The notes: a model not told the origin generated them from the sequence alone. A stretch of DNA of 64,000 bases from Mesorhizobium zhangyense (GCF_011045115.1 NZ_JAAKZG010000010.1:62001-126000); one strand, 5' to 3'; counted from the first letter of the stretch, positions 52,635 through 62,073 are shown. Made by a program: numbers and translations.

Positions 52635-53585
52635 ATGAAGATCGATGAAAAGCATCTCATCCAGCTTGCGGCTGTCGTGCAGGCGGGCGGCGTCACCGAA
52701 GGCGCAAGCCTGCTCGGGCTAACCCAACCAGCCGTTTCGCGCACCATCGCGCAGCTGGAGAGGCGGGTGGGCGAGCCTCTGTTCGTCAAGGGCCGACGGC
52801 CGCTGCAGCCAACGCCGCTGGGTCGCGCGCTTGCCGACCACGGTCAGGCGATGCTGACTGCCTCGCGCAAGGCCTCCGCGCTGGTCGACGGCTTCCGCCA
52901 TGGGCGCACGGGCGTGGTTCGTATCGGCGGCAGCCCCTTCTTCACCGACGCCCTCGTCGCCGGCATGATCGCCGAGTTCCAACACGCCTATCCCGAAGTC
53001 CGGGTCGAACAGAGTTATGGCTACCTTCCCGAACTGCGCGCCGCGATCAACGCCGACCGGATCGATCTTGCCGTCTGCCCCATCGACATTCTGGAGGAAG
53101 GCTCCGGCCTGCGCTTCCAGGAAGTTCTTCCGGGCCGCAACGTCGTCGCCTGCCGCGTAACCCACCCGCTGTTGATGCGGCGCAAGCTCGATCCCAAGGA
53201 GCTTCTCGACTATCCGTGGATTTCCCCGCCGCCAGGCAGTCCGCTTATGGCCGACCTGCGCAGCCTCGTGCTGTTCCTCGGCGCCACGGAGACGAAGATC
53301 CGTTATTACGGCGGCTCGCTGACTGCTGCGATCAACTACATGAAGGCAAGCGACGCATTGACGATCCTGCCGCACAGCGTGGTTTTCGCCTACCGCAACG
53401 AAAAGGCGATAACGGCGCTTCCGATCAACATTCCGCATCCCGAACGGGCTCTGGGCATCCTTCACCGTGCCGAGGACCTGGGCGCGCCGGCGGTCGAGGC
53501 CTTCTCGAACCACATCCAGAAAAGCTTCGAGAACCTGAAGCACCTGATCAAACGCCACGAGAACGCGGTCGTCTGGGGTCTGTGA
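52635..53585 (+). CDS. LysR-family regulator (aromatic cluster, copy 2)
   Basis: This 316-residue LysR has a helix-turn-helix in QLAAVVQAGGVTEGASLLGL, TQPAVSRTIAQLERRVGEPL and an effector domain (VRIGGSPFFTDALVAGMIAE). It is paralogous to the LysR at 42212. It is divergent from operon A (dioxygenase, maleylacetate reductase, importer, hydroxylase) and likely activates it in response to an aromatic intermediate. It converges with operon B. Confidence 0.92.
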   Translation: MKIDEKHLIQLAAVVQAGGVTEGASLLGLTQPAVSRTIAQLERRVGEPLFVKGRRPLQPTPLGRALADHGQAMLTASRKASALVDGFRHGRTGVVRIGGSPFFTDALVAGMIAEFQHAYPEVRVEQSYGYLPELRAAINADRIDLAVCPIDILEEGSGLRFQEVLPGRNVVACRVTHPLLMRRKLDPKELLDYPWISPPPGSPLMADLRSLVLFLGATETKIRYYGGSLTAAINYMKASDALTILPHSVVFAYRNEKAITALPINIPHPERALGILHRAEDLGAPAVEAFSNHIQKSFENLKHLIKRHENAVVWGL

Positions 53586-53624
53586 TGTTTGACGCACGCA
53601 GCGGCGAGGCCGCAAGCTGGCGCG

Positions 53625-54221
53625 TCAGAAGGTGGCCGAATCGTCGGGCCAAAGCAGGATCGGCACCCGGCTTGCGCCCGTGAGTGGATGCAGGCCGTGC
53701 CATCTCCGGTTGGCATAGACGAGCGTTTCCGCAAGGTGCATCTCTTGTGCGAATGGCGAGACCCCCAGCAGCTCGGCAGTGACGATGCAGGCGCCCGGAA
53801 CCGGGAAGCGCTCGCGAACAGCCGCCCGAAACCACAGGTCGACCTGCGGGTAGTACGGCTCGCCGCTTGCGAGCCGCTCCCACCGCACACCATCGCCGAA
53901 ACGGTCCTTGCCGCTCGTCGCACACAGTTGCGCAAGCTGCATGTCGTCCTGCCGCGCGAAATGCACCACGACGGTTTCGGCCCGTTTCGCCGCTGCCGCA
54001 CTTGACGAGTTGTCCGACAGCGAGAAAGCGACGGTCGGCGGCGAGACGCTGATCGAGATCAGCGAACTCACCGTGAGCGCGACCGGCCCGTCACCAGGAT
54101 CGGCCGTGATGATTGCAACCCCGGATGGATGATGACGGAAGGCCGTCAGGAACGCCTCCGCCACCCCCGCCTCTCCCACCGGAGCTGCCGGCCGAACCTG
54201 TTGATCCGGACGTGCGCTCAT
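53625..54221 (-). CDS. Flavin reductase component (HpaC-like)
   Basis: This 198-residue FMN-binding split-barrel protein of the flavin reductase family has FLTAFRHHPSGVAIITADPG, LTVSSLISISVSPPTVAFSL and ETLVYANRRWHGLHPL. It would supply reduced flavin to the monooxygenase whose gene it overlaps by ATGA. The open frame continues 100 codons upstream inside the monooxygenase gene and is not used. It is the last gene of operon B. Confidence 0.9.
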   Translation of the reverse strand: MSARPDQQVRPAAPVGEAGVAEAFLTAFRHHPSGVAIITADPGDGPVALTVSSLISISVSPPTVAFSLSDNSSSAAAAKRAETVVVHFARQDDMQLAQLCATSGKDRFGDGVRWERLASGEPYYPQVDLWFRAAVRERFPVPGACIVTAELLGVSPFAQEMHLAETLVYANRRWHGLHPLTGASRVPILLWPDDSATF

Positions 54222-55444
54222 CTCTTTTCGACCAGATCGTAGAACTGCCAGGCGCGATCGCTCCACAGCCCACCGATCTCGCGGCCAGCCGCCGACACCA
54301 TGTTGTTGTTGATCGTGAAGTGGTTGGCGGCCGTCAGCATCTCGCGATAGATGCGCTGCATGACGCCCTTGCGCAGCGATGCGCCCCCTGCTGCGCGATA
54401 GACGAACTGGCAGGCGTCGACGCCAGCCTCGTGAACTTCCGATTTCGCGAGATGGATCAAGCTGATCTGCCGGGTTGAAACCCGATTCCCTGCCTCGATC
54501 GACGCTTCCACCTCGTGCCATATCTCGAACAGGAAGGCGCGGGCGGCACGAACGCGTGCTTCAGCGCGTCCGTAGTCGAACCAGAATTTCTCGCTCTCGC
54601 CAAGCAGCCCCGCCCTGCCCGTCTTGGTCAATGCGAACTTGGCCACTTCGTCCAGCATGCGGCGTGACGCGCCGATCGCCCAGCCCGAATGGCCGATGGC
54701 GGCAAGACCGACGACGCCAAGGCTGAAGAACTCCTTCTGGCGCTGCGGCTCAGCGGTCAGGATCGGGAACACCATGTCATCGGCGATGAAGACATCCTTG
54801 GCGGCATAGTCGATGCTGCCGGTGCCCTGCAGGCCGAGCACCTCCCAGTTGCCGAGAAGGTCGTGGTCTTCGACGGGTGCGTGGGCACAAAGCACAATCA
54901 CGTTGCCGTTCTCGTCCTTTGCGGGCTGGCCGTTGCCGTCATCGAGAAGCGCTGCGGTGTGGGTGTAGGTCGCGTGGTAGATACCGCTCGCGTAAGACCA
55001 CTTGCCGTTCAGGCGATAACCGCCATCGACCTTCTTCAGCATACCGGTTGGCGTGCCTTGCCCTGAAAAGCGATTATCCTCGCCTGGCACGAACAGGCGC
55101 GCGATGGCGCTATCGGGCAGGAAGGCTGCCGACATGGCGCCGATGCAGGCATGCACCATCGACACCCAACCAGCCGCGCCGCTGTGGTAGGTGATCGCCT
55201 CGATAAGCTTCAACCCTTGTGTCGGCGAAAACTGGGCTCCGCCCTGTTCCTCACTGGCGAAGATATGCGACATCCTCAGCGGTGCGAGGGCTTTGAACGT
55301 CGTCTCGTCGAGACGCCCGAGCGCTTCCGTCTCCGCTGCATGTTCCTCAAGGACCGGTCCGATCTTGCGAACCTGTTCCATAAGAGCGTTGAAATCGGTC
55401 TTTGTCCCCCAATAGCCGGATGCGTGTTTCAGCGGTGCGTTCAT
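54218..55444 (-). CDS. Group D flavin-dependent monooxygenase, acyl-CoA-dehydrogenase fold
   Basis: This 408-residue protein has the acyl-CoA dehydrogenase fold of two-component monooxygenases (HsaA, HpaB, GraA type): HIFASEEQGGAQFSPTQGLK, GAAGWVSMVHACIGAMSAAF, YRLNGKWSYASGIYHATYTH and the C-terminal FVYRAAGGASLRKGVMQRIY. With reduced flavin from the adjacent reductase it would hydroxylate a phenol or similar ring. Resorcinol hydroxylase GraA/GraD of Rhizobium is a known example feeding hydroxyquinol, so resorcinol-type substrates are plausible. No acyl-CoA role is implied. Confidence 0.88.
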   Translation of the reverse strand: MNAPLKHASGYWGTKTDFNALMEQVRKIGPVLEEHAAETEALGRLDETTFKALAPLRMSHIFASEEQGGAQFSPTQGLKLIEAITYHSGAAGWVSMVHACIGAMSAAFLPDSAIARLFVPGEDNRFSGQGTPTGMLKKVDGGYRLNGKWSYASGIYHATYTHTAALLDDGNGQPAKDENGNVIVLCAHAPVEDHDLLGNWEVLGLQGTGSIDYAAKDVFIADDMVFPILTAEPQRQKEFFSLGVVGLAAIGHSGWAIGASRRMLDEVAKFALTKTGRAGLLGESEKFWFDYGRAEARVRAARAFLFEIWHEVEASIEAGNRVSTRQISLIHLAKSEVHEAGVDACQFVYRAAGGASLRKGVMQRIYREMLTAANHFTINNNMVSAAGREIGGLWSDRAWQFYDLVEKR

Positions 55445-55524
55445 CTCAATTCCTCCTTCGTCGATGGGTTGCGCGAGGTGCAGCGTTAGTCTGCCAACCC
55501 CGCAGTGAGGCGGTCCGCGAGGCT

Positions 55525-56304
55525 TCAGCCTGCGAGAAAATCGCCAAGCGCGCTTACGGTCTCCGGCTTCTCCTGCATTGCGAAATGGCCGGCGTCTGGA
55601 ATGATCAACAATCGGGCATTGGGTATGCGTTCAGCCCAGATCGCAGCTTGCGGGGCCGGCAGCATGCGGTCCTTCTCACCCCAGACGACGAGCGTCTCGT
55701 TGGGTATCCGGCTCAGCCACCGTCCGAGATTGGGATGCCCCATGCCGTGGACACCGAGAATGCGTCCCAACGCCTGGCCTTCCTTTTCCCGGGCGGCCAG
55801 GAATTCATCCAGCGGCGGACATTCGGCACCGCCGGGGAAATAGCGCAGCGCGACATCGACATTGTGGGCGAGGTAGGCTGGAAGCGCTTCCGGGCCGATA
55901 CTGGCGAGATCGGCGCCAGGGTGTTCGGGATGGTTGAGACCGGCAGGCGCATTCAGCACCAGCCGCGAAAACCGCTCACCGGCAACGACAGCCATCTCGG
56001 CGGCCATCCAGCCACCCATCGAATGGCCGACGAGATGCGGGCGGTCGAGACCGAGCGCGGAAACGAGGCGCAAATTGTGGGCAATCATGTCCTGCATGCC
56101 CACGAAATGGGACGCCTCGTCACTCTCGCCGAACCCTGGATGAAAAGGCAGATAGATGCGGAAGCGATCCGCGAGGCCTCGCGCCCAGTTGTGCCCCTCG
56201 AGAGTGGCGGCGCCATGCAGCGCGAGAACGGCGGGACCATTGCCGATCGCCTTGACGACCGTGCGCACGCCGTCGATGTCCAAAGTCAGGGTCTCGAATT
56301 CCAT
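55525..56304 (-). CDS. Alpha/beta hydrolase (MhpC-like C-C hydrolase family)
   Basis: This 259-residue cytoplasmic alpha/beta hydrolase has nucleophile S95 (LVGHSMGGWMAAEM), the acid in VVWGEKDRMLP and the histidine in IPDAGHFAMQEKP. The pattern fits meta-cleavage-product hydrolases and related esterases. Its operon contains no extradiol dioxygenase, so it may instead cleave an ester or acyl side chain. GGAG precedes the ATG at 56304. Confidence 0.87.
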   Translation of the reverse strand: MEFETLTLDIDGVRTVVKAIGNGPAVLALHGAATLEGHNWARGLADRFRIYLPFHPGFGESDEASHFVGMQDMIAHNLRLVSALGLDRPHLVGHSMGGWMAAEMAVVAGERFSRLVLNAPAGLNHPEHPGADLASIGPEALPAYLAHNVDVALRYFPGGAECPPLDEFLAAREKEGQALGRILGVHGMGHPNLGRWLSRIPNETLVVWGEKDRMLPAPQAAIWAERIPNARLLIIPDAGHFAMQEKPETVSALGDFLAG

Positions 56305-56329
56305 TTTTACTCCTCCACCGATCGTCAGT

Positions 56330-57343
56330 TCACCCGAGCGCGGGCGTAATCAGAACCTTGCATTGCGTTGTGCGGCGTCGCAGGCCCTCGAAGGTATCGG
56401 GAATGTCGATAAAGCCGATCCTCCCGGTCACCAGTGCCTGCGGCCGGTAGTCGCTCGGCCCGAGTGCGCGCAGCGCGGTTTCGAACTCGGCCATCGAGAA
56501 GAAGACGGCGAAGACGATCTGGATTTCCTTCGACAGCGCTGCGAAGGGATCCCATTCGTCGCCGCCGACGCAAAGCCCCACCGCGACTACCGTGCCGTGA
56601 TGGCGAACCAGACGGCAGGCCAGGTCGATAAGGCCACGCTTGCCGACGCATTCGAAGACGATGTCCGGCTCTCCTCCGGCAAGCTCGCTAAAGTCTTTGG
56701 CGAGGTCCGGCCCCGACAGCGCGAAACCGGTCGCGCCTATCGCGGCCGCACGGTCCTGCTGGTGTCGATTGATATCGGCCACGACCACATCGCGGGCGCC
56801 GAACCGACGCGCCCAGAAGGCGACGAGAAGACCGATTGGTCCAGCACCGAGAACCAGCACACGATCGCCCGGCTTGATGCCCGAGCGCATGACGGCATGC
56901 AGGCCGACCGCCAGAGGCTCGGCAAGGGCGCCCTCTTCCATCGGCAAATCGTCCGGCAGATGCCGGCACTGCCGCGCCGCAACGGTTGTGTATTCAGCAT
57001 AGCCGCCGCCAATCAGACGCATTTCCGGACACCAGGCGGGCTCGCCCCGGCGGCAACTGTCACAATGGCCGCAGCCGCGCATCGGCGCGACGGCCACACG
57101 GTCACCGGGTTGGAAATCGGTCACGGCGCTGCCGCAGCCGATGATCTCGCCAGCAAATTCATGGCCGAGGACGTCGGCCTTGTTGAGGCCGAAGGTCGAG
57201 GGATCCTCCGTCATGTGCAGGTCGGAGCCGCAGATGCCGCAGGCTACGACGCGCAAGAGCACCTCGTCCGCAGTCGGTTCGGGCCGGCTCACCTCATTGA
57301 TGCGCAGCGGCAGGCCGATGCCATCGAACACCGCCGCTTTCAT
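56330..57343 (-). CDS. Zinc-dependent dehydrogenase (threonine/sorbitol dehydrogenase-like)
   Basis: This 337-residue MDR protein has catalytic zinc residues C35 and H61-E62 (CGICGSD, GHEFAGE), a structural cysteine set (C91, C94, C97, C105) and the Rossmann motif VLGAGPIGLLVA. It would oxidise an alcohol with NAD. The start is the ATG at 57343, overlapping livM by ATGA. The frame stays open for a further 300 codons inside livM, but that part is out-of-frame noise, not a fusion. Confidence 0.9.
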   Translation of the reverse strand: MKAAVFDGIGLPLRINEVSRPEPTADEVLLRVVACGICGSDLHMTEDPSTFGLNKADVLGHEFAGEIIGCGSAVTDFQPGDRVAVAPMRGCGHCDSCRRGEPAWCPEMRLIGGGYAEYTTVAARQCRHLPDDLPMEEGALAEPLAVGLHAVMRSGIKPGDRVLVLGAGPIGLLVAFWARRFGARDVVVADINRHQQDRAAAIGATGFALSGPDLAKDFSELAGGEPDIVFECVGKRGLIDLACRLVRHHGTVVAVGLCVGGDEWDPFAALSKEIQIVFAVFFSMAEFETALRALGPSDYRPQALVTGRIGFIDIPDTFEGLRRRTTQCKVLITPALG

Positions 57344-58377
57344 TGCCGTTCCTCCACCAATGTACGTCGTGTCGGAAACCAGGGCGCATCGACGACCTTG
57401 CAGATGAGGCCCCAGATACCGCCCCTGGCGAACAGCGCCATGAACAAGGTGAGGAGGCCGAGCACAACAAGATAGGTCGCGCCGTACTGGCCGAACCAGC
57501 GGTCGGCGAAGAAGTAGATGAGCGCGCCAATGATCACGCCCTCGAGTGAGCCCAGCCCACCGACCATGACGATGAAGATTGCGATGTTGGCCCAGTTGGG
57601 ATCGTAGGCGGATGGCGGCGTAATCCGAAGCTGGGCCATGAAGTAGATTGCCCCGGCAAGCCCCGTACCAACGGCGGCGGCAACCCAGATGAGGAAGCGC
57701 AGGCGGCTTACATTGACGCCCTGGCTTGCGGCGGCGATCGGATTGTCGCGCATGGCGATCAACGCAAGGCCGTAGCGCGAACGCAGCAGCCAGTAACTGC
57801 CGCCGACGGTGACGAGCAGCATCAGTGCCGCAAGGAGAGAAATGCCGACTGCGCGTTCCGTGGCGGAGTAGCCGGTCATGACGCGAAGGCTCATGCCGGC
57901 GCCGGCGTTCACATAACCGAAGTTCGACGTCGCGAGCCGCATCACCTCGGCAATCACCCAGGTGCCGATCGCGAAATAGGGACCGTCCAGCCGATGCAGG
58001 AGCCCGTAGGTCGGGATCGCCAGCAGGGCTGGCGCTATCATCGCCAGAACCACGGCGACAAACGGATCGACGCCCCAGAGTTGCGCGATTATGAACATCA
58101 TGTAGGCGGCGACACCGACGAAAGCCTGCTGGCCGACCGAGACGATGCCCGCATAGCCTGCAAGCATGTTCCACATCTGGGCGATGGCGATGTAGCAGCA
58201 CAGCCGTACGATGTCGCGGATCAGCCCCTGGCTGGCCCACAGCGGCATGGAGGCGACCGCGACCAATACCACCACGCTCAAGATCAAGGCGACGATACTG
58301 GATGTCGTTCGGCGCTGAACCCGAACTCGGGGACCATCGAACGTAGTCGTCGAAGCTGCGGCGAGCGCGTCTGTCAC
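57340..58377 (-). CDS. Branched-chain-type ABC permease LivM (operon B)
   Basis: This 345-residue LivM-type permease has NMLAGYAGIVSVGQQAFVGV, GPYFAIGTWVIAEVMRLATS, AMRDNPIAAASQGVNV and GGLGSLEGVIIG. No ATG fits. The best start is the GTG at 58377 (VTDALAAAS), with AGGA upstream and 4 bp after the livH stop. It is paralogous to the operon A subunit. Confidence 0.88.
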   Translation of the reverse strand: MTDALAAASTTTFDGPRVRVQRRTTSSIVALILSVVVLVAVASMPLWASQGLIRDIVRLCCYIAIAQMWNMLAGYAGIVSVGQQAFVGVAAYMMFIIAQLWGVDPFVAVVLAMIAPALLAIPTYGLLHRLDGPYFAIGTWVIAEVMRLATSNFGYVNAGAGMSLRVMTGYSATERAVGISLLAALMLLVTVGGSYWLLRSRYGLALIAMRDNPIAAASQGVNVSRLRFLIWVAAAVGTGLAGAIYFMAQLRITPPSAYDPNWANIAIFIVMVGGLGSLEGVIIGALIYFFADRWFGQYGATYLVVLGLLTLFMALFARGGIWGLICKVVDAPWFPTRRTLVEERQ

Positions 58378-58381
58378 GGCT

Positions 58382-59239
58382 TCAGTCCTTTCCGAGAAGA
58401 CCCTGCGGTCGCAGGGCAAGGATGAGAAGGAAGACGAGATGGCCGGCAAGAATTCCGAAACCTGGATCGATGCGGAAGCCGATGGACTGGCTGATGCCGA
58501 GCACCATGGCGCCGAGAAAAGCACCCCAGATCGAGCCCATGCCCCCGATGATAACCGCCTCGAACGCATAGATCAGCTGGAACGGGCCGTCGGCCGGTGC
58601 CACGGTGGCCCGCATCGACTGGAAGACGGCAGCAAAACCAAGGATCGCCACGGCAACGGCCGTAGCGCCGGCATACACCCCTTTGGGATTGACGCCGGTC
58701 ATTGCGGCAGCCTCCACATCCGCCGACGCAGCCCGAAGCGATCGACCGAACCGCGTGTAGCGCAGGGTTGCGTCCAGCCCGCCGGTAAGCAAGGTCGCGG
58801 TCGCCAGGACGATGACCGGAAGCACCCCGACATAAAGCGTGCCGAGCTGGAATGATGCTTGCGCGATATCGCCACCCCCGAGCGAACGAGTGTCCGCGGA
58901 CCAGACCTGCAGCATGGCGTTCTGCAGGGCGACGGACAGGCCGAATGTTGCAATCAGCGAAGGAAGCGGATCCGCACCCACCACCCGATTCAGGATCAGG
59001 CGTTGCAGCAGAAGGCCGAGGATAGCCCCCAGCGCCACCAACACCATCAGAACCGTCCAAGGGCCGAGCGCGAAGGTGGCCGCCAGACTGATACCCGTCA
59101 GCGCAAGCAGGATCATCAGGTCGCCGTGGGTAATGTTCACGATGCGCATGACACCGAACATCAACGCCATGCCCAAAGCATACTGCGCGTAGAGACCGCC
59201 AAGCAGGACGCCCTGCACGAGACCGTCAAGCCACTGCAT
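58382..59239 (-). CDS. Branched-chain-type ABC permease LivH (operon B)
   Basis: This 285-residue LivH-type permease starts MQWLDGLVQGVLLGGLYAQY and has VNITHGDLMILLAL and YAFEAVIIGGMGSIWGAFLG. Its first residues nearly match the operon A LivH, showing common origin. It overlaps livF by 14 bp. Confidence 0.93.
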   Translation of the reverse strand: MQWLDGLVQGVLLGGLYAQYALGMALMFGVMRIVNITHGDLMILLALTGISLAATFALGPWTVLMVLVALGAILGLLLQRLILNRVVGADPLPSLIATFGLSVALQNAMLQVWSADTRSLGGGDIAQASFQLGTLYVGVLPVIVLATATLLTGGLDATLRYTRFGRSLRAASADVEAAAMTGVNPKGVYAGATAVAVAILGFAAVFQSMRATVAPADGPFQLIYAFEAVIIGGMGSIWGAFLGAMVLGISQSIGFRIDPGFGILAGHLVFLLILALRPQGLLGKD

Positions 59240-59954
59240 GGGCGCCTCCGAAATAGGCCGCGCCGATCACCTCGCGCGATATGTCCTGTGAGCGGCCCGT
59301 CAGGCTGACCCGACCTTCCAGCATGCAATACAGACGGTTGGATGCAGAGCGCGCCAATCCGACGTCCTGCTCCACGAGGATGATGGCCGTGCCATTGGCC
59401 GAGATCGACGGAATGGCCCGGTAGATTTCCTTCACGACCTTTGGCGCAAGGCCCAGGCTGATTTCGTCGCACAAGAGCAACCGCGGCTGATTGAGCAACG
59501 CCCGGCCTATTGCAACCATCTGCTGCTGACCGCCGGAGAGCGATTGCACCGGCACTGCCTGTTTTTCGCGAAGGATCGGAAACAGCTCGAAAACCCGATC
59601 GAGCGTCCAGGCCGTTCCTCGTGGTACAGCCGCGTGATCGATAGCGACCCTCAGATTATCGACGACCGACATGCCCGTGAAAAGGCGGCGGCCTTCCGGC
59701 ACGATGGCGACGCCGTCGGACACCATGCGATTGGGCTTGCTCCCGCCCACGGGACGACCGTCAAGGCGCACCATTTCAGGCGCGACGCGCAACAGCCCCA
59801 TGATGGACTTCAGCAATGTCGACTTGCCGGCGCCGTTGGCGCCGATCAGCGCGACGACCTCGCCCTCGGAGATCTCGAAGTCGATGCCGTAGAGCGCCTG
59901 GAAATCGCCGTAACGCGCCACCAGCCCCTGGGTTGAAAGAAGTGTGCTGCTCAT
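59226..59954 (-). CDS. ABC ATPase LivF (operon B)
   Basis: This 242-residue ATPase has Walker A GANGAGKST, VAIVPEGRRLFTGMSVVDN, signature LSGGQQQMVAIGRAL and Walker B LLLCDEISLGLAP. It ends in YFGGAHAVA, similar to the operon A LivF ending. Its ATG overlaps the livG stop (ATGA). Confidence 0.93.
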   Translation of the reverse strand: MSSTLLSTQGLVARYGDFQALYGIDFEISEGEVVALIGANGAGKSTLLKSIMGLLRVAPEMVRLDGRPVGGSKPNRMVSDGVAIVPEGRRLFTGMSVVDNLRVAIDHAAVPRGTAWTLDRVFELFPILREKQAVPVQSLSGGQQQMVAIGRALLNQPRLLLCDEISLGLAPKVVKEIYRAIPSISANGTAIILVEQDVGLARSASNRLYCMLEGRVSLTGRSQDISREVIGAAYFGGAHAVA

Positions 59955-60679
59955 CCTTCAACCCCCATGTAGACGCGCCTGACCTCGGGGTCCTTGATGA
60001 CGTCTTCCGGCACGCCTTCGGCGATCTTCTCGCCGAAGTTCAGCACCATCATCCGGTCGGCCACGGCAAGAAGCGCGTGCAGAACATGCTCGATCCATAC
60101 GATGGTGACGCCGCGATCGCGGATACGGCGGATAAGGGACACGAGTTCCCTGCCCTCTTCATCCGTCAATCCGCCGGCGATTTCGTCCAGAAGCAGGAGC
60201 TTCGGACCGGAAGCCAGAGCGCGCGCCAATTCGAGGCGCTTGCGGTCGAGAAGCGTGAGCGTGCCGGCGGAGCGGTTCGCCTTGTCCGAGAGCTCGCAGT
60301 CCCGAAGGATCTGCGCGCACCAGGCATAGCACTCGGCTTCCGAACGCCCGCCGCCGAACGACGCGGCGACGAGAAGGTTCTCGAAAGTGGTCATCCCAAC
60401 ATAGGGACGCGGAATCTGGTAGGTGCGGCCGATGCCGATGCGGCATCGTCGGTATGGCGGCTGGCCGACAAGCGGCTGCCCTGCGAAGGCCAGTTCGCCG
60501 CTGTCTACACGCAGATCGCCACTGACCAGATTGAAAAGGGTCGTCTTGCCCGCGCCGTTCGGCCCGAGGATACCAAGGACTTCACCGGTTCGAACCTCGA
60601 AACTGACATCATGCAGGACACGCAACGCGCCAAAGGCTTTGCTCAGTCCCCGTCCCTCAAGTATTACGCCGTTTGCCAT
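59951..60679 (-). CDS. ABC ATPase LivG (operon B)
   Basis: This 242-residue ATPase has Walker A GPNGAGKTT, GIGRTYQIPRPYVGMTTFEN and Walker B LLLLDEIAGGL. As in operon A the signature is changed (LTLLDRKRLELARAL). GGAGGAG precedes the ATG at 60679. It works with LivF, LivH, LivM and the binding protein encoded upstream. Confidence 0.93.
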   Translation of the reverse strand: MANGVILEGRGLSKAFGALRVLHDVSFEVRTGEVLGILGPNGAGKTTLFNLVSGDLRVDSGELAFAGQPLVGQPPYRRCRIGIGRTYQIPRPYVGMTTFENLLVAASFGGGRSEAECYAWCAQILRDCELSDKANRSAGTLTLLDRKRLELARALASGPKLLLLDEIAGGLTDEEGRELVSLIRRIRDRGVTIVWIEHVLHALLAVADRMMVLNFGEKIAEGVPEDVIKDPEVRRVYMGVEG

Positions 60680-60774
60680 GCTCCTCCGTTCCCGGTCTGC
60701 GACCGGTGGCGTGGCTTTCGCTATCCGGCCCTGACCTGTTCAACAGGCCAGGGCATGATCTTGTGCAGTCCGTC

Positions 60775-62073
60775 TCAGGCGGACCACGGCATGGGCTTCA
60801 TCTTCTGCTCCGGTTCGAACAGCTTGTTGACCGAGTTGTCGACGATCTTGAGATCGTAGGGCCATTTCTCGCCCTTGACCCACTGGCCACCGAAGATGGG
60901 CGTGGTGGATACGTTCTTATGCGGACCGGAAGAGAAATCGACCTTGCCGACCAGCGTCTCCATCTTGGTGGCGACGAGCGCTTCGCGGTTGGCCTCTCGA
61001 TCGAGCGGGTTGCTCGACCGCTTCAAGACGTCCAACGCCACTTCCCAGATTGCATGGCTGTAGCCCAGCGGCTGCGTCCACTGCTTCTTGGTCTCGCTCT
61101 CCCACAGATCGGCGATCTCGCGGCTGAGCTGTCCCGTGAGCGTGGATTTGAAGGGAAAGGCCGGCGTCCACCAGACCTCGGAGGACATGCCGTCCCCAAG
61201 AGGCCCGAGCGCCTGCACGCCTGAAGGAAAGAGAAGGGCAGCGGCAACCGTTACCGCCTTTGGCTTGTAACCTTGCTGCGCGCACTGGTTTACAAAGGTC
61301 TTCAGATCGTCCGGATAGGTGATGCCGCCGATGATGTCGCAGCCGGCCTGCTTGAACGCGCTGATCTGGGCGGAGTAATCATTCGTGCGCGGCTGGAAGA
61401 ACCCTGGCACGACGATCTCAAACCCGGCTTTCTGGGTCGGTACGGGCAATCCATAATTGGTGTTGCCCCAGGTTTCGCCATCGGCGTTCTGCGGAAACAG
61501 CAGGCCGACCTTGCGGTTGGTGTCGATCGTGTTCCACAGGCCGACGAAAGTGTTGAGCGCCTCGTCGAGACCCCAGAAGAAGTGATAGGTCCATTTGAAC
61601 GGCTTGTCCTGGCCACCGCGCGGGAAGATCACTGCCTGCCACGGCGCGCCGGTGGAGAGACACGGGCACTCGTAGAGCTCGGCCTGGTCTGCGGAGGGGC
61701 TCACCGTATCCGTGGTCGAGGCAGGCAGCAGCAGGTGCACCTCCTCGTTGAGAATGAGATCTCCGGCCACTTCCGCCGCCCGGTTCGGATTGGACTGGCT
61801 GTCGCGCATTATGATCTCGACATCGAAACGGCCAGCGGCTGTCTCGAGGCCGTTCTTCACGACATCCTTGACCTTGCCGAGCGCCCAGCCGTCGGTCTCT
61901 CCGAACAGTGCAAGCGGTCCGGTTGCGGGCGTTACGAAACCGATCTTGATCGTGCCGGCCGATTGGGCGCGGGCCACCATCGGCGCGCCCAGTGTCGAAG
62001 CCGCAAGCCCGGCGCCAATACCCTTCAGCACCGAACGGCGCGACGGTTGAGAAAAATTCGTCTTCAGGTCCAT
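60775..62073 (-). CDS. Branched-chain-type ABC substrate-binding protein (operon B)
   Basis: This 432-residue periplasmic binding protein has a twin-arginine signal (SRRSVLKGIGAGLAASTLGA, ending ARAQ). The mature part starts TIKIGFVTPATGPLALFGET and includes MRDSQSNPNRAAEVAGDLIL and WWTPAFPFKSTLTGQLSREI. It is paralogous to the operon A binding protein. GGAGGAGA precedes the ATG at 62073. The ligand is probably an aromatic or side-chain acid, by context. Confidence 0.92.
   Translation of the reverse strand: MDLKTNFSQPSRRSVLKGIGAGLAASTLGAPMVARAQSAGTIKIGFVTPATGPLALFGETDGWALGKVKDVVKNGLETAAGRFDVEIIMRDSQSNPNRAAEVAGDLILNEEVHLLLPASTTDTVSPSADQAELYECPCLSTGAPWQAVIFPRGGQDKPFKWTYHFFWGLDEALNTFVGLWNTIDTNRKVGLLFPQNADGETWGNTNYGLPVPTQKAGFEIVVPGFFQPRTNDYSAQISAFKQAGCDIIGGITYPDDLKTFVNQCAQQGYKPKAVTVAAALLFPSGVQALGPLGDGMSSEVWWTPAFPFKSTLTGQLSREIADLWESETKKQWTQPLGYSHAIWEVALDVLKRSSNPLDREANREALVATKMETLVGKVDFSSGPHKNVSTTPIFGGQWVKGEKWPYDLKIVDNSVNKLFEPEQKMKPMPWSA

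Noticed and set aside
54218..55444. Acyl-CoA dehydrogenase
   Set aside because: The sequence fits the flavin monooxygenase branch of that fold and the gene overlaps a flavin reductase gene; no other fatty-acid genes are present in the operon.
56330..58240. Apparent 636-residue fusion of a dehydrogenase with an N-terminal extension
   Set aside because: The extension is an Arg/His/Pro-rich out-of-frame reading of livM; the true dehydrogenase starts at 57343 with an ATGA overlap.
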